A DNA stretch of 64,000 bases from the NCBI GenBank assembly GCA_014706295.1, contig JACSVZ010000002.1, positions 18,212,494-18,276,493 on the forward strand, in the 5' to 3' direction. Both the position numbers and the translations under genes were made by a program. Shown here in pieces: positions 40,231-50,400 of this stretch; position 1 is the stretch's first letter; each line of letters starts with the position of its first letter. The notes beneath the pieces are model-generated. The model did no database searches. It saw only the letters and a program-made list of their open reading frames with translations, and was not told the origin of the DNA. Source of the DNA: Lycocorax pyrrhopterus obiensis (taxonomy: Eukaryota > Chordata > Aves > Passeriformes > Paradisaeidae).

Positions 40231-40700
40231 AGAATCATAGAATGGCTTGGTTGGAAGAGCCTTTAAAGATTATCTCATTCCAACCCTGCTGCTATGGGCA
40301 AGGACACCTTTGACTAAACCAGGTCACTGAAAGCCCCATCCAACCTGGCCTTGAACACTTCCAGTGATGGATCCACAACTTGTCTGGCAACTTGTTCAAA
40401 TGTCTCACCACCCTCTGAGTAACTATCTAACCTAAATTTACCCTCTTAGAGTTTAAAGCCATTCCACCATGTCCTATCCCTACATGCCATTGTAAAAAGT
40501 TCCTCTCCAGCTCTTTTGTGGGCCTGTTTTAGGCACTGGAAAGTGCTCTAAGGTCTTCACTGAGCCTTCTCTTCTCCAGATGTTGATGAAAACCATCAAC
40601 TCTCTCAACTTGTCTGCATAGGAGAGGTGCTCCAGCCCTCTGATCACGCCCTTCCTCTATCTGAAGACAACAAACATATCCCCACTCAGTTTTCGTTTTG
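40231..40700 (-). mobile_element. CR1 LINE 3' region
   Basis: Begins AGAATCATAGAATGGCTTGG (the reverse complement of a CR1 3' end with octamer) and continues with CCCCATCCAACCTGGCCTTG and TGTTGATGAAAACC blocks. About 470 bases. Confidence 0.93.
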
Positions 40701-40750
40701 TTAGCTTAAAGAATTCTAATTTCCCCCCTAAAATGATTCCTTATTTCCCA

Positions 40751-41540
40751 CATAGACTCACAGAATATGCTGAGTTGGAAGGGATCCATCAGGACCATCG
40801 AGTCCAACTCCTGGCTCTGCACAGAACCATCCCCAAGAGTCACACCATGTGCCCAAGAGTATTGCCCAAATGCTTCATGAACTCTGTCAGGTTTGGTGCT
40901 GTGACCACTTCCCTGGGGAGCTGTTCCAGTGCTCAACCACCCTCTGGGTGAAGTAACTTTTCCTAATATCCAATCTAAATCTCCCTTGACACACCTTGAG
41001 GCCATTCCCTTAGGTCCTGTCACTGGTCACTACAGAAAAGAGATCAGTGCCTGACCCTTCACTTCCCCCTCTGAGGAAGCTGTAGACTCCAGTGAAGTCT
41101 CCTCTTGGTCTCCCTCAGGCTGAACAAGACGAATGACCTCAGCTGCTCCTCACACGGCTTCCTCTCCAGACCCTTCACCACCCTCGTGGCCTTCCTTTGG
41201 ACACTCTCTAATAGTTTAATGTCTTTCCTATATTGTGGCACCCAGAACTGCCCCCAGCACTCGAGGTGAGGCTGCCCCAGCCCAGAGCAGAGTGGGACAA
41301 TCCCCTCCCTTGCCCGGCTGGCGATGCTGTGCCTGATGCCCCCCAGGATACACTTGGCCCTCCTGGCTGCCAAGGCATTGCTGGCTCATGTTCAACCTGC
41401 CATGGACCAGGACTCCCAGGTCCCTTTCCTATCTGTGCATACATCCAGGGTTGTCCCGTCCCTGACACTTGATCTTGCTAAATTTCATGTCTGGTGATTG
41501 CCCAATCCCCTAATTAGTCCCGATCTTTCCACAGGGCCTC
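40751..41540 (-). mobile_element. CR1 LINE 3' region, second copy in tandem
   Basis: Begins ACTCACAGAATATGCTGAGT and contains CATCGAGTCCAACTCCTGGC, TGGGGAGCTGTTCCAGTGCT and GCACCCAGAACTGCCCCCAG. It lies directly next to, and in the same orientation as, the previous CR1 but has a different 3' subfamily sequence, so these are two insertions. The open frames in it are CR1 by-products. Confidence 0.94.
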
Positions 41541-43769
41541 TTTTAATTTAAGTAATTACAGAAATACGTATCTAAATTCAACCACAATGTTTAAAGACTT
41601 ATCTACATAAAAAGATGTTCAAAAAAGGGGCCTCGCAAACTTCCTGAAGACACACGCTGTTGACTGAAGCGTTCAGATTGCTTTAGAAAGAAAAATCATG
41701 TCCCAGCAGCATCTTATTCATTGAACAACTTTTTAATAAAAATTGTAAAACATTATAATGATTATATCTTACAGTAAAATTTTATGGATTAGTCAAGCTT
41801 TTAACAAATAAAAATCCTAAATGGAACACAAAAAGAATGTTTATCCTCATCTCTATTGTAATTAATAATATTATATATACATAAAATTTTAATACATATA
41901 ATGTTAAAATGTATTTTATATATGTAATAGTCTCTGTCTATTGTAAAGATGCAAAACTGCAACATTAATCAAAGGATTTCTCACACTGCACATACTGAAA
42001 CCCTATGTTCTTTCCTGTCTTGGTAAAAAAGTTTACCACTGAAAAGACGTAGTTTATACATGTACAAGCAAAAGAGCAAGAAGAGACATGGCCATACGTC
42101 ACCATCTGGCTAACAAAAGTATAGTTGAAGAGTATGAACTATTTTTCAGAAAATGAAGTTATTTTAAACAGTATAAATAGGTTCTGGAAAATGGCGGTGA
42201 TGGGACATAATAAAGGCAACAAAAGAGTTTCTGCTGTAAAGGCGACTTAACTTTAAAAAAAAGACAGCAATCACAAAACACATAAACACACACACACATA
42301 CGAATTTTGAGTAAAGAACACCACAACATAAGTAGAACCCCAGGAAATGAGATAAACTCTAAGTTGAGCCCTTACTTTTCCAAGACGCGGTAAGAATATA
42401 GGGATATGGAAACTGCTTCTATTAATAATTTTCTCTTCAAAGAAATGTATTGACTGTTTCCTTTTCTGAATTTTTGCATTAGAAAGATCATCCTCAAAAG
42501 TGTTTTTTAAGTCAGCCTTTTGAAAACATGGATGACCTCTGCTGAACACAGCATCCCAGATGAAGCCTCTCCTGTCTTGTACAAAATTGTACTCATACTT
42601 CTTTGTCGACAAGGGAAATGTCTCAGATGTGTTATTATCACGTTCATGATTTTTATGGTTATATCTGCAAGGGTAGCCCTATTGTTTAATTTTAACTGCT
42701 CATTTACCAGGCTTTATTATGCTAACAGTAAAAAGAAAAAAAATACATTTATTGCAGTTTAAGACAAATATGCAGGTAGCAGGTTTACAAACATAAGTGC
42801 AGCAATGGATATATAAGCCCATGTTGGCATTCATTGTGTTAGAGGAATATTAGATAATCAGAAAATGGCAACATGATAAAAATCACAAAAATTAAAGGAA
42901 ATTAAAAAAGAAAATGTTGCTTCCATCAATAAATGTGAAAGTGATCTTGCCTACTGTCAATGAACAATAGAAAGCAGATGTCTTTACCTTGCATAAGTAT
43001 CAGACTATCTTATATAGATGATCATTTCAGATAACCAAAGAGATTTTAAAAGAGTTCTGTACGACAGACGATGCTTCTCTACCAGCTGACCCATATTTTG
43101 CTTTGAAATTCTCATCTACAAAAGTCCCAAAACCTTTGAAATATTAATAAATGAGGTGAGGTTTTCCCCCAATAGCCTAATCACCTGTTACTGTTCTTTC
43201 AGAGAAAACTTCTGTATCCAATTGGGTTTTTATATTCTCATCTCTGATCCACAGAATTTTAGATTTCATACCTTTCATGTTACTGTCACACAGAAATTCC
43301 ATGTCTCACCTGAAGTGAACTGGTTTTCTTTCTTTTTCCATATTATCTATCTAGATTTTTAAATAAAATTCTTTTTCCTCTACCATCTAAGTTTCCTTAT
43401 GGCAGGTCCACTGCAGTTTTTTGCTTCCCAGTTCACATCTAAAAATACTGGTACAGTTATCCTCTACTGAATGTGTTCACCCGTATCTTATCCTACCTTT
43501 GCTGACACCAGTTCCTAAATTCCCAGTTTCTAGTACGAAATAGTGTCAGGAGGCGTCCACTGCAGGATATTCTCTGTCTGGGTTTAAATTTAATTTATGT
43601 TCCCACTGATACACTTTAGCTGTTATTAAACACCACAATTTTAATATAAATCTTGCAACTGTCACTGCTTTTCTTAAAGTGGTAGATGCCCTTATCAAGC
43701 AAACAGTAAGTTTTTAGTGGGCTTTTTGGTTGTTGTTGGAGGAAACGCCAATGTACGCCTTTAAAAATT

Positions 43770-44095
43770 ACAGAATCTTAGAATGATGGTTGGAAGGTGA
43801 TCTTCAAGATCATCCAGTTTCCCCCCCCCCACCCCGGCTGTTGGGCAGGGACACCTTCCACTAGATCAGGTTGCTCAGAGCCCCATCCAACCTGGCCCTG
43901 AACACCTCCAGGGATGAGACACCCGCAGCTTCCCTGGGCAACCTGTTCCAGTGCCTCACCACCCTCACAGTAAAGATTTTTTTCCCACTAGCTAGTCTAA
44001 ACCCACTCTTTCTCAATTTGAACCCGTTCCCCCTTGTCCTGTCACTACCTGCCCTTGTAAATAGTCTTGCTCCATCCTTTCTGGTACATGGAAGG
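43770..44095 (-). mobile_element. CR1 LINE 3' region next to the CpG island
   Basis: Starts AGAATCTTAGAATGATGGTT, then a C11 run, then CCCATCCAACCTGGCCCTGA, ACACCTCCAGGGATGAGACA and GGGCAACCTGTTCCAGTGCC. It ends about 50 bases from the candidate exon 1 donor. The frame at 44172-43861 (RGNGFKLR..., VVRHWNRLPREA) is a decayed CR1 ORF2 C-terminus. Confidence 0.94.
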
Positions 44096-44150
44096 CTACT
44101 ACTAATAAAGAAAGCATTTTTTAAAAAAATCTTTTTAAACTTTAACTTAC

Positions 44151-44350
44151 TACTTTGAAGGTCTACAGACACGTGGCCCTCAGTTCACTGACAAGCACTA
44201 CGGAGCCAGACCCACCGGGAGCCGGGGCACGGCCCGAGGGCTCGGGCCGCTAACGCACCGCCCGCCCGAGGCCGCTCGGGCACCGCCGCGACCCAAGGAC
44301 TGCCCCCGGTGGTTTGTGCTCGCTGCCCCCGGGCCAGCTGCCCTCAGCGC
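44151..44350 (-). other. ARMC3: candidate ARMC3 noncoding exon 1
   Basis: The start-codon exon begins one base before ATG, so a 5' UTR exon is required upstream. The best candidate ends at CAAAGTA|GTAAGT, a full consensus donor at 44150-44145 on the downstream edge of the CpG island. The 5' end is not determinable from sequence; the right boundary given is nominal. A weaker donor alternative exists inside the island (GTGCGT near 44255). No transcript evidence is available here. Confidence 0.4.
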
Positions 44351-44479
44351 CGCCGCTGCTCCCCGCCCTCGTTCCGCAGCCGGCGGAGCAGAGCGGAGCG
44401 CAGCGCAGCACCCGCGCCCCCGCGCCCCCCGCGCCGCCCGGGGGCGATCGCGCAGCGCCGCCCGCGCCGCTGTTTCGCC

Positions 44480-44492
44480 GTTGCCGGGAGAC
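44480..44492. promoter_or_regulatory. RFX X-box-like motif 1
   Basis: GTTGCCGGGAGAC: the first half-site matches GTNRCC perfectly, then a one-base spacer, then GGAGAC, which matches RGYAAC at four of six positions. X-boxes bound by RFX factors are typical of ciliary gene promoters. The match is imperfect, so binding is an inference. Confidence 0.4.
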
Positions 44493-44585
44493 GGCGGCGG
44501 CCGCGCCTGAGGGAGGCCGGGCCTGAGGGAGCCGGGCCCGCCGAGCCCTCCGCCCCCGCGCCTCCTTCCCTCCCCTCTCCCAGCT

Positions 44586-44598
44586 GTCCCTGGGCAAC
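44586..44598. promoter_or_regulatory. RFX X-box-like motif 2
   Basis: GTCCCTGGGCAAC: the second half-site GGCAAC matches RGYAAC perfectly with a one-base spacer; the first half GTCCCT matches GTNRCC at four of six positions. It lies 94 bases downstream on the plus strand from motif 1, at the upstream (for ARMC3) side of the CpG island. Confidence 0.4.
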
Positions 44599-46004
44599 GG
44601 CTTCGAGTGCTCATTGTGAATTCCCAGAAGTCCTCGGGGAGCGGTTTCGCCGTGACACATGCATATAATCCATTTCTTCGCAGTTCATCCCGACTCCGAA
44701 GTGCTGGTGACACTGCTTGGAGGGAAACTTTTAAGTCTTTTATGCTGATGGGCCCTGGGTAGTGGTGGAAAAAGGAAGGAGTTTTTTCTGCAGACAAAAG
44801 GAAAAGGCTACTTTCTCGCCCAAAGACACAATTTCTGAAAATTAACAAACGTGTACAGTCCGTCTAAAAATTACAAGTCGCTATATTCATACTTTCCTTT
44901 TGTGATTTTTCTCGATCCCGTTTCACTATTTTCAGAGCATTCACGAAAAAAAAAAATTTAAAAAAAAAGAAAAAAGTTGAAGCCAACAGTTTCCAGGAGA
45001 AATGGATTAAAGCTCTCCAGGAGGCAGAGCACGGCGCAGGCAAACCTGTGTCAGAGCCCCGTGGGCAGAACATCGGCACAGAGGCACATCGGGGGCCCGA
45101 GGGGCGACCGCCTCTCTTCTCAGCTCTAGGCCGGTGGTGGAGGAGGCTGTGCCACGTGGAGAATTGTGCTAGTCTCAGAATAACAATTCATTCCAGTGTT
45201 CTCTTTTGCCAGCCAGGGCTATTTTGGAAGGAATCCTAAGATGAATTCTGAAATCAAGTAACATTTTCTACTTGAAATGCAGCATAATTGCTATCAGTAG
45301 CTGCAGAAGTAACAGAAAATAGGCAAATATAATCATTTTGGGGCCTCAAAGCCAGGTAGTAATAGGTAAAGAAATTACAGCTGCTATCGTCTCTCTCCTG
45401 TGATTCCTTTTAATCACAAGTATCATTGCTTTCTCCCCAGATTTCTTGCGATGTTACACTGCAAGTCTAAATTAGTTCTATTTTTATAAGCCATATCATT
45501 CTGTTGAGATCATGGCAGAAACATGTCCTGGCCTGACACTATGACAAATGTATACCATCATAACAGAAGACCCAGTGGGTCATTTTCAGCCATAGGCAAA
45601 CCACGTGTGAAGGCATCTCATTCCACTTTTAACATCATAACTCCTATACAAAATTTATGGAGATTTATAGTCATCTTCCTTGGAAAGCAACTGCGATGAC
45701 AAGTCAAGAACAATTTATACTGACTGGTACCTCTGGAGACAAAAGAAATCACACTGAACTTTGTGACTGGCTAAGTGACTTTCCATAAAGCCTGGCCAAT
45801 GGATGTCTTGGGTTTACAATGGTTAGTAGAGTCTCACCTTGGCAGGAAAGGAAGCAAAAAAACTTTTGGTAGAGGCAAGTCACCAGCTTCCCGAACTTCT
45901 TCATGGACTTTTCTCTAAACAGAGTCAGGCACCACAGTGAGGGGTAGGTGCTTTAAATGAATTTAAAGAGATGAATGTAAATAGTAAATGCAAAAATTTG
46001 GTTT

Positions 46005-46550
46005 TAACTCTGTGCTGGGTGTGGCTGGGCTGCAGATACTTTTCTTCATAGCAGCTTGTATGTTGCCATGTTTTGGGTTTGTGACCGAAACAGTGTTGAT
46101 AATGCTATTGCTAAGCAGTGCTTGCACAATGTCAAGGCCACCTCTGTTTCTCATGCTGCCCTGCCGGGGGTAGGCTAGGGGTGAGCAGGAGTTTGGGAAG
46201 GGAACACAGCTGGGAGAGCTGACCCCGTCTGACCAAAGGGTTATTTTATGCCATATCACATCAGGCTCAGAAATAAAGCTGGAGGGGGATCTTCCCAAGG
46301 TCGCTGTTGCCTGGGGACTGGCTGGGCACTTCTCTGCTGGTGAAAGGTGCTAAGTGGTTGCCTTTGCAAATCTTTGGGGCTTTTAAAAACATTCAAATTT
46401 TTTTTCTTCATTTATTAATGAGTCTTTATCTCGAGCCATTTGTTGTTTTCTCACTTCTCTTTTTCTAATTCTGTCCCGCATCCAGCTGTGGGTGTGGAGA
46501 TACACTGATCAAGCAGCCCACTGCTGCTTAGTTGCTGCTTGGGATCTACT
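46005..46550 (+). mobile_element. solo LTR, ERVL-type avian endogenous retrovirus
   Basis: From ACTCTGTGCTGGGTGTGGCT through GTGACCGAAACAGTGTTGAT, GCTATTGCTAAGCAGTGCTT, CAGCTGACC..CTGACCAAAGGG and ATGCCATATCACATCAGGCT, it follows an LTR family I know from bird genomes. It ends in a diverged segment near CTGCTTAGTTGCTGCTTGGG. An AATAAA-like sequence (46272-46277) sits where the family carries its TATA-like box. No gag, pol or env sequence lies on either side, so it is a solo LTR, about 1.4 kb upstream of the CpG island. It is an old copy, and it appears to have an internal deletion relative to the family. Confidence 0.8.
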
Positions 46551-47150
46551 TATCCCTAACTCAACGATATCCATTACTGGGAAGGCTTGTCTTTTTTTTT
46601 TTTGTCATCAATAACGGTAGTTCTTATTGCTCTTTCAAGCATAATTCTGGCCAACTGCTAGTTGGTTAGATATTTTCCTAATTTCATATGAATGATCACA
46701 TATAAGCTATATGATGATGCAGAGTCCATGTGAAAGAAGAGGGACATGGTAATCAGGTGCATGTTCACCCTGTGTTTCAATACACTCACATGGATCAACG
46801 GGCTCGGCTGTCCTTGAAGACTAGACTGTCTCCTACAGAAGGAAATGCACAGGTAGTCTCAAACTCATAGCCAGCACTTTTCACAAATTCTGTGAAGAGT
46901 GTGAATCTGTTTTGTGAAACAGACAGGAAGGAGGATGGACAACAGCAGATGACCAGGAGAAAGTCGAGCCTGCAGAGACAGAATAAAGACTTGGTGTTTT
47001 CACTTTCATCTGTGTTTGCCATGAGAAGTGGCAATCAAGCACTGTGTGACAAACATATAATTGCAGCATTTTTACCTGTGTTTTGGCAAAATTATGCAAA
47101 TATATCAAGAAAAATATCTTTAAATTTAATTTTGTGAAAATATTCTGAAG

Positions 47151-47245
47151 GTGTCATTAAGTAGAATTGTAGTGTCATTAAGTAGGAAGTACTAATAAGG
47201 AAGCAAAGGGGGAGAACTAATGGGGAGAACTAATGAGGAGAACAC
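47151..47245. repeat. two short tandem direct repeats
   Basis: GTGTCATTAAGTAG occurs at 47151-47164 and 47172-47185 (period 21). GGAGAACTAATG then repeats with period 13 at 47211, 47224 and (truncated) 47237. Both are local duplications just upstream of a CR1 fragment. Confidence 0.9.
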
Positions 47246-47283
47246 CTACAAAATGTCATGAAAATTCACAACAAATAGTCACA

Positions 47284-47432
47284 AATGACAGAATCCACAA
47301 AATCACAGAATATTCTGAGTTGGAAGGGATTCACAAGGATCATTGGGCCCAACTCTTGGCCCTGCACACGACAGCCCCAAGAATAACAGCATGGCCCTGA
47401 AAGCATTATCCAAACACTTCTTGAACTCAATA
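47284..47432 (-). mobile_element. CR1 LINE 3' fragment
   Basis: AAAATCACAGAATATTCTGA followed by GGGCCCAACTCTTGGCCCTG and a CR1 tail segment, about 150 bases, minus orientation. Confidence 0.92.
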
Positions 47433-50400
47433 TTTTATTGAAATACAAATTATTCTAACACTAAAAAATATGCAAACCAAAATAATACGTATTGTATTAA
47501 AAAGAGAAGATTATGAAATTAAAGAACTTTCTAGAGACTCAATACTTAATAAAGTGAAAAAGGACTTAATTAACTACAAGAGCTTAAATAACTACACATT
47601 TTAATGAAATTTCATGACTAAACTTTTGATAAAGCCACTACAGAATTTGTGTGCTATCCTATGAAGGGACAGAACCAATCAGTTTGATTAATTTAAAGCT
47701 TCTGAAAAAAAAAATCAAGTATGGATTAGAAACATATTTGAAAGAATATTGGGGAGCAACATTTTAAAACATTTTAAATATTTCATTTCAAAAGGGATTT
47801 AAACGAATAAGCTACTGCCAAATCAAAGTACTTGTTGAATTTAAGTGTTGGAAATTTGCATGCTGAAGTGTTTGAAATTATCTTTCTGCTTTTACTGAAA
47901 GTGCCACTGGGGGAGTCATTTCTCATTTCCTGAAACATCAGAAGTAGAATTACTGTTTGCTGGATTGCTTGTATGAAATAATTCTTTTTTTCCGTTAAAA
48001 AAAATCAGTCATAATTTATGCTTTAAGAAATACCTGATGACATACAGTACAAACAGTCTTGTCATATAACTTGTTTTATATCAGTCTCAAAAGACACTTA
48101 AAAGGAACTTTCCTTTTCTGACAAGAAGCAGCTGGCTTAAGAAGTGATGAATTTACAACACGTCATCTTGGCATTTCAGTTTTCTGTATTACTTCACACA
48201 TTAAATTACTCAATATCAATGTAAATGGACTTCTTTCTCTAGGGGAAAAAAAAAAGGGAAATCAAAATGAAGATCAAGCCTTTCCTTCTTCTGACTTGCG
48301 AGTGAGATTTGTAAGTCTTCATTTTTCATAGGCACCCTGCCTGAACCAAGTGTATGCTGTGGGCATACTGAAAAATGCTCCCCCAATGTAGTTGCATTCT
48401 TTTCTGTAAAACAAAAAAACTAAATTAATGAATTAGAACTTTTAGCAAATAGCATAGCACTATCATTTAGAAACTGATGACTTGCAGCCACAGCTTGTAC
48501 CTAGACCTCAGTGCTGGTCATGGTATGTCACATCAGTGGATGTGTATGTATGTACTTAATAGCTTCAGAGATTCTCAGAAGAGGACAGGTGGTTCAGCAG
48601 TGAAAGCTTTAAGCCAAGATTTGAGACCGCAAAACTTTCTGTATAATCCTGAATAAACTGCATAAAATTAAACCAATTTAGTTGTTTAACAGAAATGACC
48701 AAATACTCTAGTATTTATGTAGTTGAATTTCTGCCTATGAAACTGGGAGCTTCTGAAGTTCTCAACATACACAGTGTTTTGAGATGAAATTCATTGAGGT
48801 CCTCAAAAATTGTTGCTGGAGCACATAAGCATTACAAAATCCAGAAGGGAATGCTTAAGCGGCACCTGGGAAATCTATAGGTGGCACACTTGTTTCTTAG
48901 GGCATGTGTATCCCAAGAAAATGAGATTGTGTTTTACATCACCATGACTATCACATTTTTTGTTTTTAAAAAACAGTAGGTTAGGGGTGACCACTGTCAG
49001 CTAACATAAATGAACATATACAAGTGGGTTTTTGTCTAAAGTGGTATTTGAAAACTGTAGATGTTATCAGAGATGTTAAAAGATGACTGCAAGGAATGAC
49101 TGAAGGAAGGGAAGAGACTGAAGAAATTTTTAACCTTACATCTAATATGGATCAGATAATTCTGCCTAAATATTTTCACATCTCTTAGCAAATATATTTT
49201 AAACCTTCTTTTCCCAAGACATAGGTCCTTTTAAAGGCTAAGCTGAATTGCTTCTCAGGGATACTGTTAAGTGTCATCCTGGACAGATTTTTTGATATCG
49301 GGTGTTCTCAGAGGCCCCAGTCTCCTGTGCTGATGAAGAAATACACAGATTGTATTTAAAAAACCTAAGAATTCTCTTGCCCAAATTTCAATGTACAGCT
49401 TCATTCTTCAAAGACGAAATATTCTGTGGTGTCCTCAGGACAAATTGTGCTTCATTGTTTCCATTCTTGTAGCAGCACCGATCCTCTGAAGCCTTGCCAA
49501 AGGCTGTGTTTCTGCAAGGAATGACAACTCTGTTCTTCCATTTGAAAGCTAGAGTCACAAAATATAGAAGACAGTTTAATGAATATTTTTAATTTGATTC
49601 AATACTGCAGCATTCAAAATGAAGATCATTCTTTATCAAAGTCTTTGCTCTTTTAATTATAGATTTAGGATTCTCAGAATTTGAGGGTTTGGTCCCTTTC
49701 TTTTTCTTCCTATGTTTCTTTCAGATTCATAGGGGAAATTGAGCAATTTTTTCACTTTTCTTCAGTTCCTCTTCATTGATCTACTCTGTAGTTTACATAA
49801 CTCTCTCAACTCAAGAAACAGTACAGGGTACAAAATTACAGTTGCATTTTCCTGTTTCTCACTGTACACCTTTTCAAAACTTAAGGCAAAATATCCCTGC
49901 AGCTGATAGAAAAGAAATCCCCTATGTAGAGATTTGTTTAAAATTTGGAAAACAGAAAAGAAACAAGCATTTTAAAGCTTGAGTTTATACACATGAGTCA
50001 AATGAATAAATTTCCCTGAGAAAGATACTAGTTTGGATGAAAGTCCGTTGTGTTGTTTTGGGTTTTTTTAACTGGAAATTCCCTTTGTGTCTAGAAAATG
50101 GTTCAGGAATGAGAAATTTTATCTCTTTATTTAAAGTATTTTAAGCTGTATATCACTTTAGTCTGTATATCACTTTCAATTATTATTTATTACATTCTTT
50201 GCTTTTACCTGGGATACCTCTCTCAGTTGTCCTTTCTGATGTTAAGTTGTGGAGTATTTCAATAGCTTGTTACTGCTGCAAAAAGTCAGATACATGTATT
50301 TAAGGATATCGAAGTATTTTCAAGCTGCTTTCTTCCCTTTTCCCATCACAGGGGAATTTTTGTAAAATTCAGAGCGTCTATGTGTTCCCACACCCCACAA

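Larger units (their letters stand above)
32309..44150 (-). other. ARMC3 putative intron 1
   Basis: An 11.8 kb stretch between the candidate noncoding exon 1 and exon 2. It holds at least five CR1 fragments (34738, 38344, 40231, 40751 and 43770 starts) and an eroded LINE around 39330-39555. An AT-rich non-repeat segment lies at about 34200-34560. Its extent depends on the exon 1 call, which is an inference. Confidence 0.6.
44200..44660 (-). promoter_or_regulatory. CpG island, probable ARMC3 promoter
   Basis: A sharply delimited GC- and CpG-dense block (many CG dinucleotides, CCGCCGC/GCGCC runs) in otherwise AT-rich DNA, the only such block in the window. It lies upstream of the ARMC3 start-codon exon with a consensus donor at its edge. 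It includes two X-box-like sequences (44480-44492 and 44586-44598). A weaker CpG-rich shoulder is at about 45040-45130. Long open frames across it on both strands are the usual by-product of high GC and are not called as genes. Confidence 0.75.

Noticed and set aside
44198..44848. 216-codon minus-strand open frame, and several others, across the CpG island
   Set aside because: GC-rich sequence has few stop codons in any frame; open frames exist on both strands and the encoded proteins are low-complexity A/P/R/G. The frame stops at 44198, before the candidate exon 1 donor, so it does not join ARMC3.
47284..47432. Similarity of repeated 150-500 base blocks to a CRISPR-like or satellite array
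   Set aside because: The blocks are dispersed CR1 3' ends in both orientations at irregular distances, not an array.
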